This document shows, in pieces, positions 16,206 through 25,002 of a stretch of DNA of 64,000 bases (the stretch's first letter is position 1; the number at the start of each line of letters is the position of its first letter). The stretch is taken from NCBI GenBank assembly GCA_937884605.1, contig CALGDM010000006.1, forward strand, positions 310,001 through 374,000, read 5' to 3'. The DNA comes from an uncultured Spiribacter sp. (GTDB lineage: Bacteria > Pseudomonadota > Gammaproteobacteria > Nitrococcales > Nitrococcaceae). The notes under the pieces are model-generated. The model did not search any database. It had not been told where the DNA came from and saw only the letters and a program-made list of their open reading frames with translations. Made by a program: the position numbers and the translations under genes.

Positions 16206-17362
16206 TGGGCATGCCGGCGCTGACCACGGGACGGATCGAGCGGGTGGCCCTGCACGTCCTGCGGGCCCCCATTGCGGAGCCAGTGCGCACATCGTTTGGG
16301 ACCATGACCGATCGACCCAGCGTGCTGGTGGGGATAAGCGATCACGAGGGGGCCTGCGGCTGGGGCGAAATCTGGTGCAACTACCCGGTTTGCGGGGCCG
16401 AGCATCGGGCCCGGCTGGCCGCCGAAGTGGTGGCGCCGCATCTGGTGGGAAAATCGTTCGATCATCCCGCTGCCGCGCAGCGCTTTCTGACCCAGGCCAC
16501 CCGGGTGCTGGCGCTGCAAACCCGCGAGTTCGGACCGCTTGATCAGATCCTGGCAGGCTTTGATATCGCGCTCTGGGATCTGGCCGCCCGCCGTCAGGAT
16601 CGCCCGCTTGGCGAGGTCCTGGCCGGTCGGCCGGTAACCTCCCGGGTACCGGTCTATGCCAGCGGCATCAATCCGCAGGGCGCGGTTACCACCCTGCAGC
16701 GGGCGCGGGAATCGGGTTTTGATGCCTTCAAGGTCAAGATCGGGTTCGGGGCCGCGCAGGATCGGCAGACGATTGCCGCGCTGGTCGCCGAGCGGGGCGA
16801 TGGTGAGCGTTTGATGGCGGATGCCAATCAGGCCTGGTCACTCGAGGAGGCCCGGGCGATGGTGACCGATCTGCAGGACAGCGGGCTCGATTGGCTTGAA
16901 GAGCCGATGCCGGTGGATACCCCGGCGACTGACTGGCAGGCGCTGGCGGCATGCTCCGCGATTCCGCTCGCCGGCGGCGAAAACCTGGCTTCGAGCGCCG
17001 CATTTGATGCGGCGGCTGAGGCCGGATGGCTGTCAGTAATCCAGCCGGATCTGGCCAAGTGGGGCGGGTTCAGCGCCTGTCTGCCCATCGCCCGCCGAGT
17101 GCTCGAGGCGGGACGGCGTTACTGCCCGCACTATCTGGGTGGCGGCATTGGCCTGATTGCCTCAGCGCATGCCCTGGCGGCCGTGGGCGGAGACGGGCGG
17201 CTGGAGGTCGACTGCAATCCCAATCCTCTGCGTGAGCAACTGGTAACGCCGTTTCCGGCCATTGCCAACGGCGCAATGGCGCTGCCACCGGGGTCCGGTC
17301 TGGGGGTCGTCCCGGATTGGCCGATGGTGCGTGAGTGGGAGACGCTATGCCTGAACGTCTGA
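16205..17362 (+). CDS. Enolase-superfamily enzyme, mandelate racemase/acid-sugar dehydratase subgroup
   Basis: 385 residues with a capping domain (1-140) and a TIM barrel. Catalytic positions of the mandelate-racemase subgroup are all visible: KVK (176-178), metal ligands D206 (ADAN), E232 (LEEP) and E259 (GGEN), and the Asp-His dyad D282 (QPDL) with H309 (CPHYLGGG). Such enzymes remove the proton alpha to a carboxylate and usually eliminate a beta leaving group. The substrate is unknown: an acid sugar or, by context, a sulfonated hydroxyacid. Translationally coupled to the dehydrogenase upstream (TGATG) and to SulP downstream (16-base overlap). Confidence 0.88.
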   Translation: MGMPALTTGRIERVALHVLRAPIAEPVRTSFGTMTDRPSVLVGISDHEGACGWGEIWCNYPVCGAEHRARLAAEVVAPHLVGKSFDHPAAAQRFLTQATRVLALQTREFGPLDQILAGFDIALWDLAARRQDRPLGEVLAGRPVTSRVPVYASGINPQGAVTTLQRARESGFDAFKVKIGFGAAQDRQTIAALVAERGDGERLMADANQAWSLEEARAMVTDLQDSGLDWLEEPMPVDTPATDWQALAACSAIPLAGGENLASSAAFDAAAEAGWLSVIQPDLAKWGGFSACLPIARRVLEAGRRYCPHYLGGGIGLIASAHALAAVGGDGRLEVDCNPNPLREQLVTPFPAIANGAMALPPGSGLGVVPDWPMVREWETLCLNV

Positions 17363-19077
17363 TCCGCCTGCTGCCGTTTCTCGGCACCTGGCCCGCCCTC
17401 GGGCGTCGCCAAATGCTTGCCGATCTGCGCGCCGGGCTGACCGGCGCGATTATTGTGCTGCCCCAGGGGGTGGCCTATGCGCTCATCGCCGGTCTACCCG
17501 CCCAGTACGGGCTCTATACGGCGATCATCCCGCCGGTGATCGCCGGGCTGTTCGGCTCGTCGCATCATCTGGTCTCGGGGCCAACCGCGGCGATCTCGAT
17601 TGTGGTGTTCAGCGTGGTCAGCGGTATCGTCCCGCCCGAGCATCCGGCGTTTCTGTCCTACGTTCTGACGTTGACCTTCATGGTCGGCGTGATCCAGCTG
17701 ATGCTGGGGGTCGCGCGAGTGGGGACGCTGGTCAACTTTATCCCGCACACGGTGGTGGTGGGATTTACCGCCGGAGCGGCGGTGGTGATTGCGGTCAGTC
17801 AGGTGCACCACTTTCTGGGCATTCGCCTGGAGGCCGGGTACGGTCTGGTCGATCGTGTCCAGGCGATTACCGGCGCTCTGCCGGCCACCGAGCCGCCTGC
17901 CGTGTTGATCGGCGGCGTCACGCTGGCCACGGCGCTGGTGGTTCGAGCGTATCGCCCGCACTGGCCGGTTCTGCTCAGCGCCATGGCAGTGGGCACCGGC
18001 GTTGGCGCGCTTTCAGGTGGCGCTGCCGCGGGCGTGCAGATGGTGGGTGCAACCCCCGGCGCCTTGCCGCCGCCATCGTTCGATCTCATTGCCTTCGAGC
18101 GCATGCCCGAGCTGGCCTCCGGGGCACTGGCGGTCGCCATGATCGCTCTGATCGAGGCGGTGGCCATTGCCAAAGCCGTGGGGATGCGTTCTCACCAGCG
18201 CATTGACGGGAGTCAGGAGTTTATCGGTCAGGGGCTCTCCAACCTCATTGGCAGTCTGTTCTCGTGCTATGCCGCCTCGGGATCGTTCACCCGCACCGGG
18301 GCCAACTATGACGCCGGTGCAAGAACGCCGGTTGCCGGTATTTTTGCGGCGGCATTCGTGCTGGCGGTCATTGTCTGGCTGCCGGGTGTCACCGGGTATC
18401 TGCCCATGCCGGCGATGGCCGCGGTGGTCTTCGTGATTGCCTGGAACCTGATCGACTGGCACCGCCTGCGCGATATCGTGCGGGCAAGCCGCGAGGAAAC
18501 CGCCATTCTCGTCGTGACGGTGCTGGCCACGCTCTTCCTCGGGCTCGAGTTTGCCATTTATGTGGGCGTTTTCCTGTCCCTGCTTTTGTTTCTCAAGCAC
18601 AGCGCACGGCCGCGCCTGGTCAGTGTCGTGCCATTGACTGATCGGCCCGGGCGTCCGCTGCGAAACGCCCATAAACGCGGACTGGCGGAATGCCCGCAAG
18701 TGCTGATTCTGCGTGTGGATGGCCCGCTTTTCTTTGGATCGCTGGATCATGTCCGCGAGGGCTTGTGGGCGGCCTGCGACCGCGGCTTCGACCATGTGAT
18801 CATCGATGGCAGTGCGGTCGAGCGCGTCGATCTTGCCGCCGCCGAAATGCTGGCGCAGGAGAGCGAGCGCATGCGCCAGCGTGGCGGCGGGCTCTGGCTA
18901 TGCGGGTTCAAGGATGACGCCCTCATGCTTTTGTGCCACCCGGTACTGCGCGACCGGATTGGCGAGCAACACTTGTTCAGTCGCGCCGAGGATGCCATCG
19001 CCGCAGTCTTTGAACAGACGCCGTTGTGTGATGCCTGCCAGCGCGAGGGCGCCACGGTCTGCCGGTTGCTGCGCTGA
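17347..19077 (+). CDS. SulP-family anion transporter with STAS domain
   Basis: 576 residues. The SulP signature GAIIVLPQGVAYALIAGLPAQYGLYTA occupies about 30-58, split here by position only; ten or more membrane segments follow to about residue 415. A C-terminal STAS domain (about 450-555) has GPLFFGSLDHV and VIIDGSAVERVDLAAAEML. SulP proteins carry sulfate, bicarbonate or dicarboxylates. It is the third gene of the aldehyde dehydrogenase operon, overlapping the enolase-family gene, so a role in moving the pathway's substrate or its sulfate product is plausible. The extra C-terminal CDACQREGATVC tail with two cysteines is unusual. Confidence 0.9.
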   Translation: MPERLIRLLPFLGTWPALGRRQMLADLRAGLTGAIIVLPQGVAYALIAGLPAQYGLYTAIIPPVIAGLFGSSHHLVSGPTAAISIVVFSVVSGIVPPEHPAFLSYVLTLTFMVGVIQLMLGVARVGTLVNFIPHTVVVGFTAGAAVVIAVSQVHHFLGIRLEAGYGLVDRVQAITGALPATEPPAVLIGGVTLATALVVRAYRPHWPVLLSAMAVGTGVGALSGGAAAGVQMVGATPGALPPPSFDLIAFERMPELASGALAVAMIALIEAVAIAKAVGMRSHQRIDGSQEFIGQGLSNLIGSLFSCYAASGSFTRTGANYDAGARTPVAGIFAAAFVLAVIVWLPGVTGYLPMPAMAAVVFVIAWNLIDWHRLRDIVRASREETAILVVTVLATLFLGLEFAIYVGVFLSLLLFLKHSARPRLVSVVPLTDRPGRPLRNAHKRGLAECPQVLILRVDGPLFFGSLDHVREGLWAACDRGFDHVIIDGSAVERVDLAAAEMLAQESERMRQRGGGLWLCGFKDDALMLLCHPVLRDRIGEQHLFSRAEDAIAAVFEQTPLCDACQREGATVCRLLR

Positions 19078-19175
19078 CACCGATGAGGCGTGCCGGGGCG
19101 TGAATTTATGCCCTCCCATGATGTCTCATGCGAAGATGACTCAATTGCCTTGAGGGCGGGATAACAAGGGAAGCC

Positions 19176-20321
19176 ATGAAAGCGTTTTCAACAAGAATTG
19201 CCATTCTAACGGGGCTATTGCTGGGGTTACCGGCCGTGGGCGGCACCCAGACCAGTGAGTCGGATTTTGCGCCGGATAATCCGGATCTCGCCGTGGCGAC
19301 ATTTGCCGGCGGGTGCTTCTGGTGCGTCGAGGCGTATTACGAGAAAAACGTCCCCGGTGTGGTCGAGGCCGTCTCCGGCTACAGCGGCGGCGAGGTGGAA
19401 AACCCCACCTACGAGGCAGTCTCCGGCGGGCGCACGGACCACACCGAAGCCGTGCAGGTCTATTATGACCCGACGGAAATGACCTACGAAGGGTTGCTCG
19501 AGGGACTGTGGCGGACCGCTGATCCAACGGATACCGAGGGTCAGTACGTCGATCGGGGTCAGCAGTATCGGCCGGCGATCTTCTATCACGATGCGGCCCA
19601 GAAACGCGCTGCCGAGGCGTCGATCGAGGCCCTCGACGCCTCCGGACGCTATGACGAGCCGGTCGCCATCGAAGTGGTGCCATTTGACGCTTTCTACGAA
19701 GCCGAGGCGCGTCATCAGGATTACTACAAGGAGAGCCCGGTTCGCTACCGGCTGTATACATTCAACTCCGGGCGTTATCAGTTCATCGAGGAGATCTGGG
19801 GCGATGATCAGGAAGTTGATTTCTCGCAATATCAGCCGCAACGCCAGTCGCAAGCCGTGTCGGTGGAAGGATTCGATCCGGCAACCTTCGAAAAGCCGCC
19901 CGAGGCGCTTTTGCAATCGCAGCTGACCGAAGAGCAGTACTACGTGACCCAGGAGGACGGCACCGAGCCTGCCTACGATAACCCGTACTACGATGAAAAA
20001 CGCCCGGGGATCTACGTGGATGTGGTCTCAGGCGAGCCGCTGTTCTCCTCGCGCGACAAGTACCGCTCCGACACTGGCTGGCCCAGCTTTACCCAGCCCA
20101 TCCGGGAGGAGGCCGTGGTGGAGCGTGAGGACAACAAGCTGTTCATGACACGCACCGAGATCCGTAGTCGGCACGCCGATTCCCACTTGGGTCATGTATT
20201 CAGCGATGGTCCGGACCCGACCGGGCTGCGCTACTGCATGAACTCCGCCGCGCTCGAATTCATCCCGCTTGAGGAGATGGAAGCGGCGGGCTACGGGTCA
20301 CTGATCAGCGAAGTCAAATAG
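19176..20321 (+). CDS. msrAB: Periplasmic bifunctional methionine sulfoxide reductase MsrA-MsrB fusion
   Basis: 381 residues. A signal sequence (about 1-23) precedes an MsrA domain with GGCFWC (C47, C50), and an MsrB domain from about 230 with [20 protein letters not shown] and active-site C354 in RYCMNSAAL. The MsrB half lacks the four zinc-binding cysteines: the usual CxxC positions read DVVS and SRHA. MsrA reduces S- and MsrB R-methionine sulfoxide, repairing oxidised proteins. Export implies action in the periplasm and a need for external electron donors, not seen nearby. Starts after AAGGGAAG. Confidence 0.93.
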   Translation: MKAFSTRIAILTGLLLGLPAVGGTQTSESDFAPDNPDLAVATFAGGCFWCVEAYYEKNVPGVVEAVSGYSGGEVENPTYEAVSGGRTDHTEAVQVYYDPTEMTYEGLLEGLWRTADPTDTEGQYVDRGQQYRPAIFYHDAAQKRAAEASIEALDASGRYDEPVAIEVVPFDAFYEAEARHQDYYKESPVRYRLYTFNSGRYQFIEEIWGDDQEVDFSQYQPQRQSQAVSVEGFDPATFEKPPEALLQSQLTEEQYYVTQEDGTEPAYDNPYYDEKRPGIYVDVVSGEPLFSSRDKYRSDTGWPSFTQPIREEAVVEREDNKLFMTRTEIRSRHADSHLGHVFSDGPDPTGLRYCMNSAALEFIPLEEMEAAGYGSLISEVK

Positions 20322-20331
20322 GACGCAAGGA

Positions 20332-21063
20332 ATGACCGCACCGACTCTCATCATGGGCGCCCGCGGCGGGATCGGCGAGGCACTCGCACGCCGGCTGGCG
20401 GCCGACAATCAGCCGCTTGTCCTCTCGGCGCGTGATCCGCAGAGCATCCAGCCACTGGCACAAGAGCTGGGAGCCGCCACGGTGGCCTGCGATGTGCTGG
20501 ATACGGACTCGATCAAGGCGGCCGTGCAGAGCGCGCAGTCCGATGAAGGACTTGCCGGACTGGCCTACTGTGTCGGCAATATCGTGCTCAAGCCGCTCAA
20601 GAATCTGACCGAAAAGGATCTGCTCGACTGCTACCGCCTGAACACCGTCGGCGCGGCGCTGGCGGTGCAGGCGGCGGCACCGGCGCTGCAAAAGGCGCAG
20701 GGCAGTGTCGTGATGTTCTCAACGGTGGCGGCCGGGCAGGGCTTTGGCAACCATGCCGTGATTGCCGCCGCAAAGGGCGGCGTCGAGGCGCTCGCCCGAT
20801 CCCTTGCCACCGATCTGGCTCCGGCGGTGCGGGTAAACTGCATTGCGCCCAGCATTAGTCAGACTGAGATTGCTGGATCGCTGCTGTCCAGCGAAAAGAT
20901 GGCTGAGGCGCTCGCGGCAAGCCACCCGCTCAAGCGTGTGGGCGTCGCGGATGACTCGGCCGCCATGGCGGCGTTCCTGCTCAGTGACGACGCCGGCTGG
21001 ATGACCGGCAATGTGATCCCGGTGGACGGGGGGCGCGGCGCCCTGCGCGCCAGAGGGCAGTAA
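20332..21063 (+). CDS. SDR-family protein lacking the catalytic tyrosine
   Basis: 243 residues with an SDR Rossmann fold: glycine motif GARGGIG (9-15), CDVLD after the third strand, N104 in RLNTVG and S130 in MFSTVAA. At the YxxxK position the sequence is I144-AAA-K148, so tyrosine is replaced by isoleucine while the lysine is kept. The C-terminal GWMTGNVIPVDGG is ordinary. It may be a divergent or inactive SDR, or use different chemistry. It sits 10 bases after msrAB and 11 before the glycerate kinase gene, so all three may be one transcript. Function unknown. Confidence 0.82.
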   Translation: MTAPTLIMGARGGIGEALARRLAADNQPLVLSARDPQSIQPLAQELGAATVACDVLDTDSIKAAVQSAQSDEGLAGLAYCVGNIVLKPLKNLTEKDLLDCYRLNTVGAALAVQAAAPALQKAQGSVVMFSTVAAGQGFGNHAVIAAAKGGVEALARSLATDLAPAVRVNCIAPSISQTEIAGSLLSSEKMAEALAASHPLKRVGVADDSAAMAAFLLSDDAGWMTGNVIPVDGGRGALRARGQ

Positions 21064-21074
21064 AGGCCGGCCCT

Positions 21075-22367
21075 ATGACCTCGCCTGTTGATGACCTCCG
21101 CGCGCTTTTTGCGGCAGGGGTGGAGGCCGCGGATCCAGCACGAGTGGTCCCCGCTCATCGGCCCGAGGGCCCCGGACAATACTGGGTGGTCGGTGCCGGT
21201 AAGGCAGCGGCCGCGATGGCAAAGGCCCTTGAGGACCATTGGCCGATGGATCGGCCGCCGCCCCGCGGCATTGTCGTGACCCGCTATGGGCATGGTCTGG
21301 ATCTTCGCCACATCGAGTGCATCGAGGCGTCGCATCCGGTCCCTGATGCCGCCGGCCAGGCGGCGGCGCAACGGCTATTCGAGCTTGCCCAGTCACTGCA
21401 GGCGAGTGACCATCTGGTGGTCTTGCTCTCCGGGGGTGGGTCCGCCCTTTTGTCCCTGCCGGCGACAGGCCTGCGGCTCGAGGACAAGCAAGTGCTCTCG
21501 GAGTCCTTGCTGCGCTGCGGAGCCGATATCGGCGAGATCAATTGCGTGCGCAAGCACCTCTCGGCGATCAAGGGCGGGCAGCTTGCGGTGGCCGCCTCAC
21601 CGGCGCGGGTGAGCAGTCTGATCATCTCGGATGTCGTGGGCGATGACCCCACCACCATTGCATCGGGACCGACAGCCGCGGATCCCACCACGCTCGCGGA
21701 TGCCCGTGAGGTGCTGTCGCGCTATGGCATTGCCGTGCCGCCGGCGGTGCAACGGCACCTTGCCAATCCGGCCGCCGAAACCCCCAAGCCGGGAGATACG
21801 CGCCTTGCGGGCGTTGACAATCAGCTAATCGCAACGCCTCAGGCCTCGCTCGAGGCGATGGCGGTATGCGCCCGCTCGCGGGGCATTACCCCCATCATTC
21901 TGGGCGACGCCATCGAGGGCGAAGCGCGCGAGGTGGGTCGGGTCATGGCCGGCATTGCGCGTCAGGCAGCCCGTCATCATCAGCCCGCCGCGCCGCCCTG
22001 CGTGCTCTTGTCCGGCGGTGAGACATCGGTGACCGTGCGTGGCGGCGGGCGGGGCGGGCGCAATCTCGAGTTCCTGCTGGGGCTTGCCATTGCCCTCGAC
22101 GGTGCCGAATCGGTCTATGCGCTGGCCGGTGACAGCGATGGCATCGATGGGAGCGAGGACAATGCCGGCGCGATCGTCACGCCGGCCACGCTTGCTCGGG
22201 CCCACGAGGCTGGCCTGGACCCCCGCGATCGGCTCGCCGACAACGACGGCTATGGCTTTTTCGCCGCCCTGGATGACCTGGTGGTCACCGGTCCCACACG
22301 CACCAATGTCAACGATCTGCGCGCCATTCTGATTGCCGGACCGCCCGCTCAGCCGGATAGCCAGTAA
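21075..22367 (+). CDS. Glycerate 2-kinase, MOFRL family
   Basis: 430 residues of the DUF4147/MOFRL class. N-terminal landmarks are WVVGAGKAAAAMAKAL, the conserved GIVVTRYGHG and the loop LLSGGGSALLSLP; the C-terminal MOFRL domain has VLLSGGETSVTV, GGGRGGRNLEFLL and DGIDGSEDNAGAIV. The enzyme phosphorylates D-glycerate to 2-phosphoglycerate, feeding lower glycolysis; older annotations call it hydroxypyruvate reductase. It could drain glycerate made by acid-sugar or C3 metabolism coded upstream. Its 3' end overlaps the convergent exporter gene by 19 bases. Confidence 0.9.
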   Translation: MTSPVDDLRALFAAGVEAADPARVVPAHRPEGPGQYWVVGAGKAAAAMAKALEDHWPMDRPPPRGIVVTRYGHGLDLRHIECIEASHPVPDAAGQAAAQRLFELAQSLQASDHLVVLLSGGGSALLSLPATGLRLEDKQVLSESLLRCGADIGEINCVRKHLSAIKGGQLAVAASPARVSSLIISDVVGDDPTTIASGPTAADPTTLADAREVLSRYGIAVPPAVQRHLANPAAETPKPGDTRLAGVDNQLIATPQASLEAMAVCARSRGITPIILGDAIEGEAREVGRVMAGIARQAARHHQPAAPPCVLLSGGETSVTVRGGGRGGRNLEFLLGLAIALDGAESVYALAGDSDGIDGSEDNAGAIVTPATLARAHEAGLDPRDRLADNDGYGFFAALDDLVVTGPTRTNVNDLRAILIAGPPAQPDSQ

Positions 22368-23377
22368 CGCACCAGCATCGCGCCCATCGCCCCCATGAAC
22401 AGGGTCTGCAGCACGATGACCGTGATCGGGCGCCAGCCGAGCTTGAGCATCTCGCCGATCTGGCTCTGGATGCCGAGCGCTGCCACAGCGGTAATCAGAC
22501 AGCCGGTGGAAAGGGTGGCGAGCAGCACCGTGAAGGGCTCGGGCAACCAACCCAGGCTATTGATACCCACCAGGGCGAGAAACCCCAGCAAAAAGCCGGG
22601 AATCGGTGGGGTGGGGCGGCGCCGCGACGCCGCTGGGACATCGCGGTCGCGCACCACCACCGCCAGCCCCAGCACCAGCGGCAGCAGCAGCGCCACCCGA
22701 AGCAGCTTGATGACGGTGGCGGTCTCGCCTGAGGTTTCGGAGACGCTGAAGCCGGCCCCCACCACTTGGGCGACATCATGAATGGTCGCCCCCAGGAATA
22801 CGCCCGCCTGGGCGTTATCCATGCCCAGCTGCGCCGCCAGAATGGGGTAGACCACCAGCGCGATGGTGCTGAGGGTGCTGACACTGACCACAACCAGGAC
22901 GGTATCCAGATGCAGGCGCTCGTCGCGCGGCAGTGTCGAGGCGATCGCGAGCGCCGCCGAGGCACCGCAAATGCTGACCGCGCCGGCGGACAGGATACTG
23001 AAACGCCCATGCATTCCCAGTCCGCGCGCCACGGCAAATCCTGTCAGCAAAGTGGCGACGACGGTAGCCAGGGTGATCAGCACCGGTGTCACGCCCAGAG
23101 CCGTAAGATCGGCGAGGGTCAGGCGGGCGCCGAGCAGCGCCACGCCGATCCGCAGGATCGTCCGGGTGCTAAAGCGGATACCCGGTGCGATCCGGTCACG
23201 GTCGCGTAGAAAGCCCAGTGCCATGCCCAGCAACAGGGCAAACAGCATGACCGGCGCGGCGTAGTGGGTCGCAAGAAACAGGGCCACCATCGCCACCGCC
23301 GCGCTGATGGCGACGCCGGGCGCGGCACGGCGCCCCAGGCCAAGGCGCTGGCGGGCGGCTTCGGCAAGCCCCGTCAT
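22349..23377 (-). CDS. YeiH/TauZ-type putative sulfate exporter (PSE family)
   Basis: About 342 residues and ten predicted membrane segments. Family-specific stretches are IRFSTRTILRIGVALLGARL, ICGASAALAIAS and GVFLGATIHDVAQVVGAG, characteristic of the Cons_hypoth698/UPF0324 group. Members TauZ and SuyZ accompany organosulfonate degradation and are proposed to export sulfate; others (YeiH) are uncharacterised. The start at 23377 (MTGLAEAARQ) is the most economical; the frame stays open to 23536 but would then overlap the divergent LysE gene. Its nearness to the sulfonate-type locus is suggestive but they are not co-transcribed. Confidence 0.83.
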   Translation of the reverse strand: MTGLAEAARQRLGLGRRAAPGVAISAAVAMVALFLATHYAAPVMLFALLLGMALGFLRDRDRIAPGIRFSTRTILRIGVALLGARLTLADLTALGVTPVLITLATVVATLLTGFAVARGLGMHGRFSILSAGAVSICGASAALAIASTLPRDERLHLDTVLVVVSVSTLSTIALVVYPILAAQLGMDNAQAGVFLGATIHDVAQVVGAGFSVSETSGETATVIKLLRVALLLPLVLGLAVVVRDRDVPAASRRRPTPPIPGFLLGFLALVGINSLGWLPEPFTVLLATLSTGCLITAVAALGIQSQIGEMLKLGWRPITVIVLQTLFMGAMGAMLVRYWLSG

Positions 23378-23442
23378 GACAGATGTCCGGTGGCATTCAT
23401 GGGGGCGCAGCATAGCGAAGTCGGTGTGTATCATCGACGCCC

Positions 23443-24075
23443 ATGACCATCGAACTCGCGGATCTGACGCTCTATGCAGGTGCCCTTCTGGTGTTGTTTC
23501 TAACGCCGGGACCGGTGTGGCTGGCGCTGCTCGCACGCACGCTTTCGGGCGGATTCGCGGCCGCGCTGCCGCTTGCCCTTGGTGTTGTGGTGGGGGATCT
23601 TCTCTGGCCGCTGGCGGCCATCCACGGCCTGAGCTGGGTGGTGGCGGCCTACGATGAAACGCTGGTGATATTGCGCTGGGTGGCGGCGCTTTTGTTCGCC
23701 GCGATGGGCCTGCAGTTGATCCGGCATGCCGACCGCGCCATTGTGGCCGACCGTCGGCTCACGCGTCCCGGCTTCTGGCCGGGATTCAGTGCCGGACTGG
23801 CGGCGATTCTGGGCAATCCCAAGGCCGTACTGTTCTATCTGGGGCTGCTGCCCGGTTTTTTCGATCTCGGCAGGCTGACAGGACCGGATATCGGTGTGAT
23901 TGTCGCGGTCTCGATGGTGATTCCGTTTCTGGGGAATATGATCTTTGCGGTGGGCATCGATCGGCTGCGGCGCCTGATCCAGTCGCCTGCGGCATTAAAG
24001 CGGGTCAATCAGCTCGCCGGGCTGCTATTGATCGTGGTGGGGGTGGTCATCGGGCTGCCGTCGCTGTACGAATAA
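23443..24075 (+). CDS. LysE/RhtB-family amino-acid exporter
   Basis: 210 residues with five to six membrane segments. The N-terminal [20 protein letters not shown] matches the LysE/RhtB proline-glycine signature, and [25 protein letters not shown] the central family segment, here cited in part. These inner-membrane proteins export amino acids and derivatives such as homoserine or threonine. It is divergent from the exporter on the other strand with a 65-base gap, and followed by queF after 38 bases. Substrate unknown. Confidence 0.86.
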   Translation: MTIELADLTLYAGALLVLFLTPGPVWLALLARTLSGGFAAALPLALGVVVGDLLWPLAAIHGLSWVVAAYDETLVILRWVAALLFAAMGLQLIRHADRAIVADRRLTRPGFWPGFSAGLAAILGNPKAVLFYLGLLPGFFDLGRLTGPDIGVIVAVSMVIPFLGNMIFAVGIDRLRRLIQSPAALKRVNQLAGLLLIVVGVVIGLPSLYE

Positions 24076-24113
24076 CGGATCGCAACAAACAGGTAAGGAC
24101 AGGAACAACCAGC

Positions 24114-24578
24114 ATGACCGAGGATCGTACAGCCGGCCTTTCGCAGCTCGGCAGCCAGTCGCCGATTCCGACGACGCCGGAAGAGGCCGTTCTCGAGCGG
24201 GTGCCGAACCCCCAGTCCGATGTGCACTATGTGGCGCGGTTTACTGCCCCGGAGTTCACATCGCTTTGCCCAATGACCGGGCAACCGGATTTTGCTCATC
24301 TGGTGATCGACTACATACCCGGCCAGTGGTTGATCGAGAGTAAATCGCTCAAGCTGTTTCTGTTCGCCTTCCGCAACCACGGCGCCTTTCACGAGGACTG
24401 CACCGTCACCATCGCGCGGCGGCTTGCGGATCTGCTCGAGCCGGTCTGGCTGCGGATCGGCGGTTACTGGTATCCGCGTGGCGGCATGCCGATCGATGTC
24501 TTCTATCAGACTGGCCATCCGCCGAGCGATGTCTGGATTCCCGAGCAGGGCGTTGCGGGCTATCGCGGTCGCGGTTAG
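24114..24578 (+). CDS. queF: 7-cyano-7-deazaguanine (preQ0) reductase, short QueF type
   Basis: 154 residues, the unimodular form. Active-site Cys is in [13 protein letters not shown] and the QueF motif is [21 protein letters not shown], given here in position order and overlapping the NADPH-binding helix. The enzyme reduces the nitrile preQ0 to the amine preQ1 for queuosine tRNA modification. C-terminal [15 protein letters not shown] also matches the family. The ATG follows AGGAAC. Cytoplasmic; no other queuosine genes are in the window. Confidence 0.95.
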   Translation: MTEDRTAGLSQLGSQSPIPTTPEEAVLERVPNPQSDVHYVARFTAPEFTSLCPMTGQPDFAHLVIDYIPGQWLIESKSLKLFLFAFRNHGAFHEDCTVTIARRLADLLEPVWLRIGGYWYPRGGMPIDVFYQTGHPPSDVWIPEQGVAGYRGRG

Positions 24579-24609
24579 CTCGAGCCGGTGGAATAGAGGT
24601 TGATCAGCG

Positions 24610-24975
24610 ATGGACCACCAAAAGCTCGATCGGATTGTCGGGGATGCCAATCGCGCCGCCGATGCACGCAATCGGGGCTACCGGGAACGGGCCCTCAAGC
24701 TGTTTCCCTGGGTGTGCGGCCGTTGCACCCGTGAATTCACACGGGCAAACGTGCACGAGCTGACCGTCCATCACCGCGACCATGACCACCACAATAACCC
24801 CGACGATGGCAGCAACTGGGAGTTGTTGTGCATCTACTGCCACGACAACGAGCATCAGCGTGCACTGGAAGCCCGTGATTCGTCAGGCCCGTCGGATCAG
24901 GCCGCGCCGCCTGGCACCCACTCGCCGTTTGCCGACCTGAAGTCGATGCTCGGCCATCGCGACGGCGATGATTAA
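24610..24975 (+). CDS. yajD: YajD-family HNH nuclease-domain protein
   Basis: 121 residues. It has an HNH-type zinc-finger fold: CGRC (38-41), the histidine cluster HHRDHDHHNNPDDGSNW and LLCIYCHDNEHQ. This matches YajD, a conserved gammaproteobacterial protein of unknown role that may cut nucleic acid. The acidic tail is low-complexity. It follows queF by 31 bases and precedes the D-lactate dehydrogenase gene by 27. Confidence 0.85.
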   Translation: MDHQKLDRIVGDANRAADARNRGYRERALKLFPWVCGRCTREFTRANVHELTVHHRDHDHHNNPDDGSNWELLCIYCHDNEHQRALEARDSSGPSDQAAPPGTHSPFADLKSMLGHRDGDD

Positions 24976-25002
24976 CACCACCCACGGGATGACAACGCCT
25001 TG

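Noticed and set aside
14772-16292. 506-codon open frame antisense to the aldehyde dehydrogenase
   Set aside because: The sense frame has all ALDH catalytic residues; the antisense product has no domain and an unlikely composition.
9949-19077. A complete known sulfoquinovose pathway (sulfo-EMP, sulfo-ED or sulfo-TAL)
   Set aside because: No SQ isomerase, kinase, SQ dehydrogenase, lactonase, aldolase or transaldolase is present; only reductase- and dehydrogenase-like steps are seen.
20332-21063. Annotation of this SDR as an ordinary active oxidoreductase
   Set aside because: The catalytic tyrosine is replaced by isoleucine, so standard SDR chemistry cannot be assumed.
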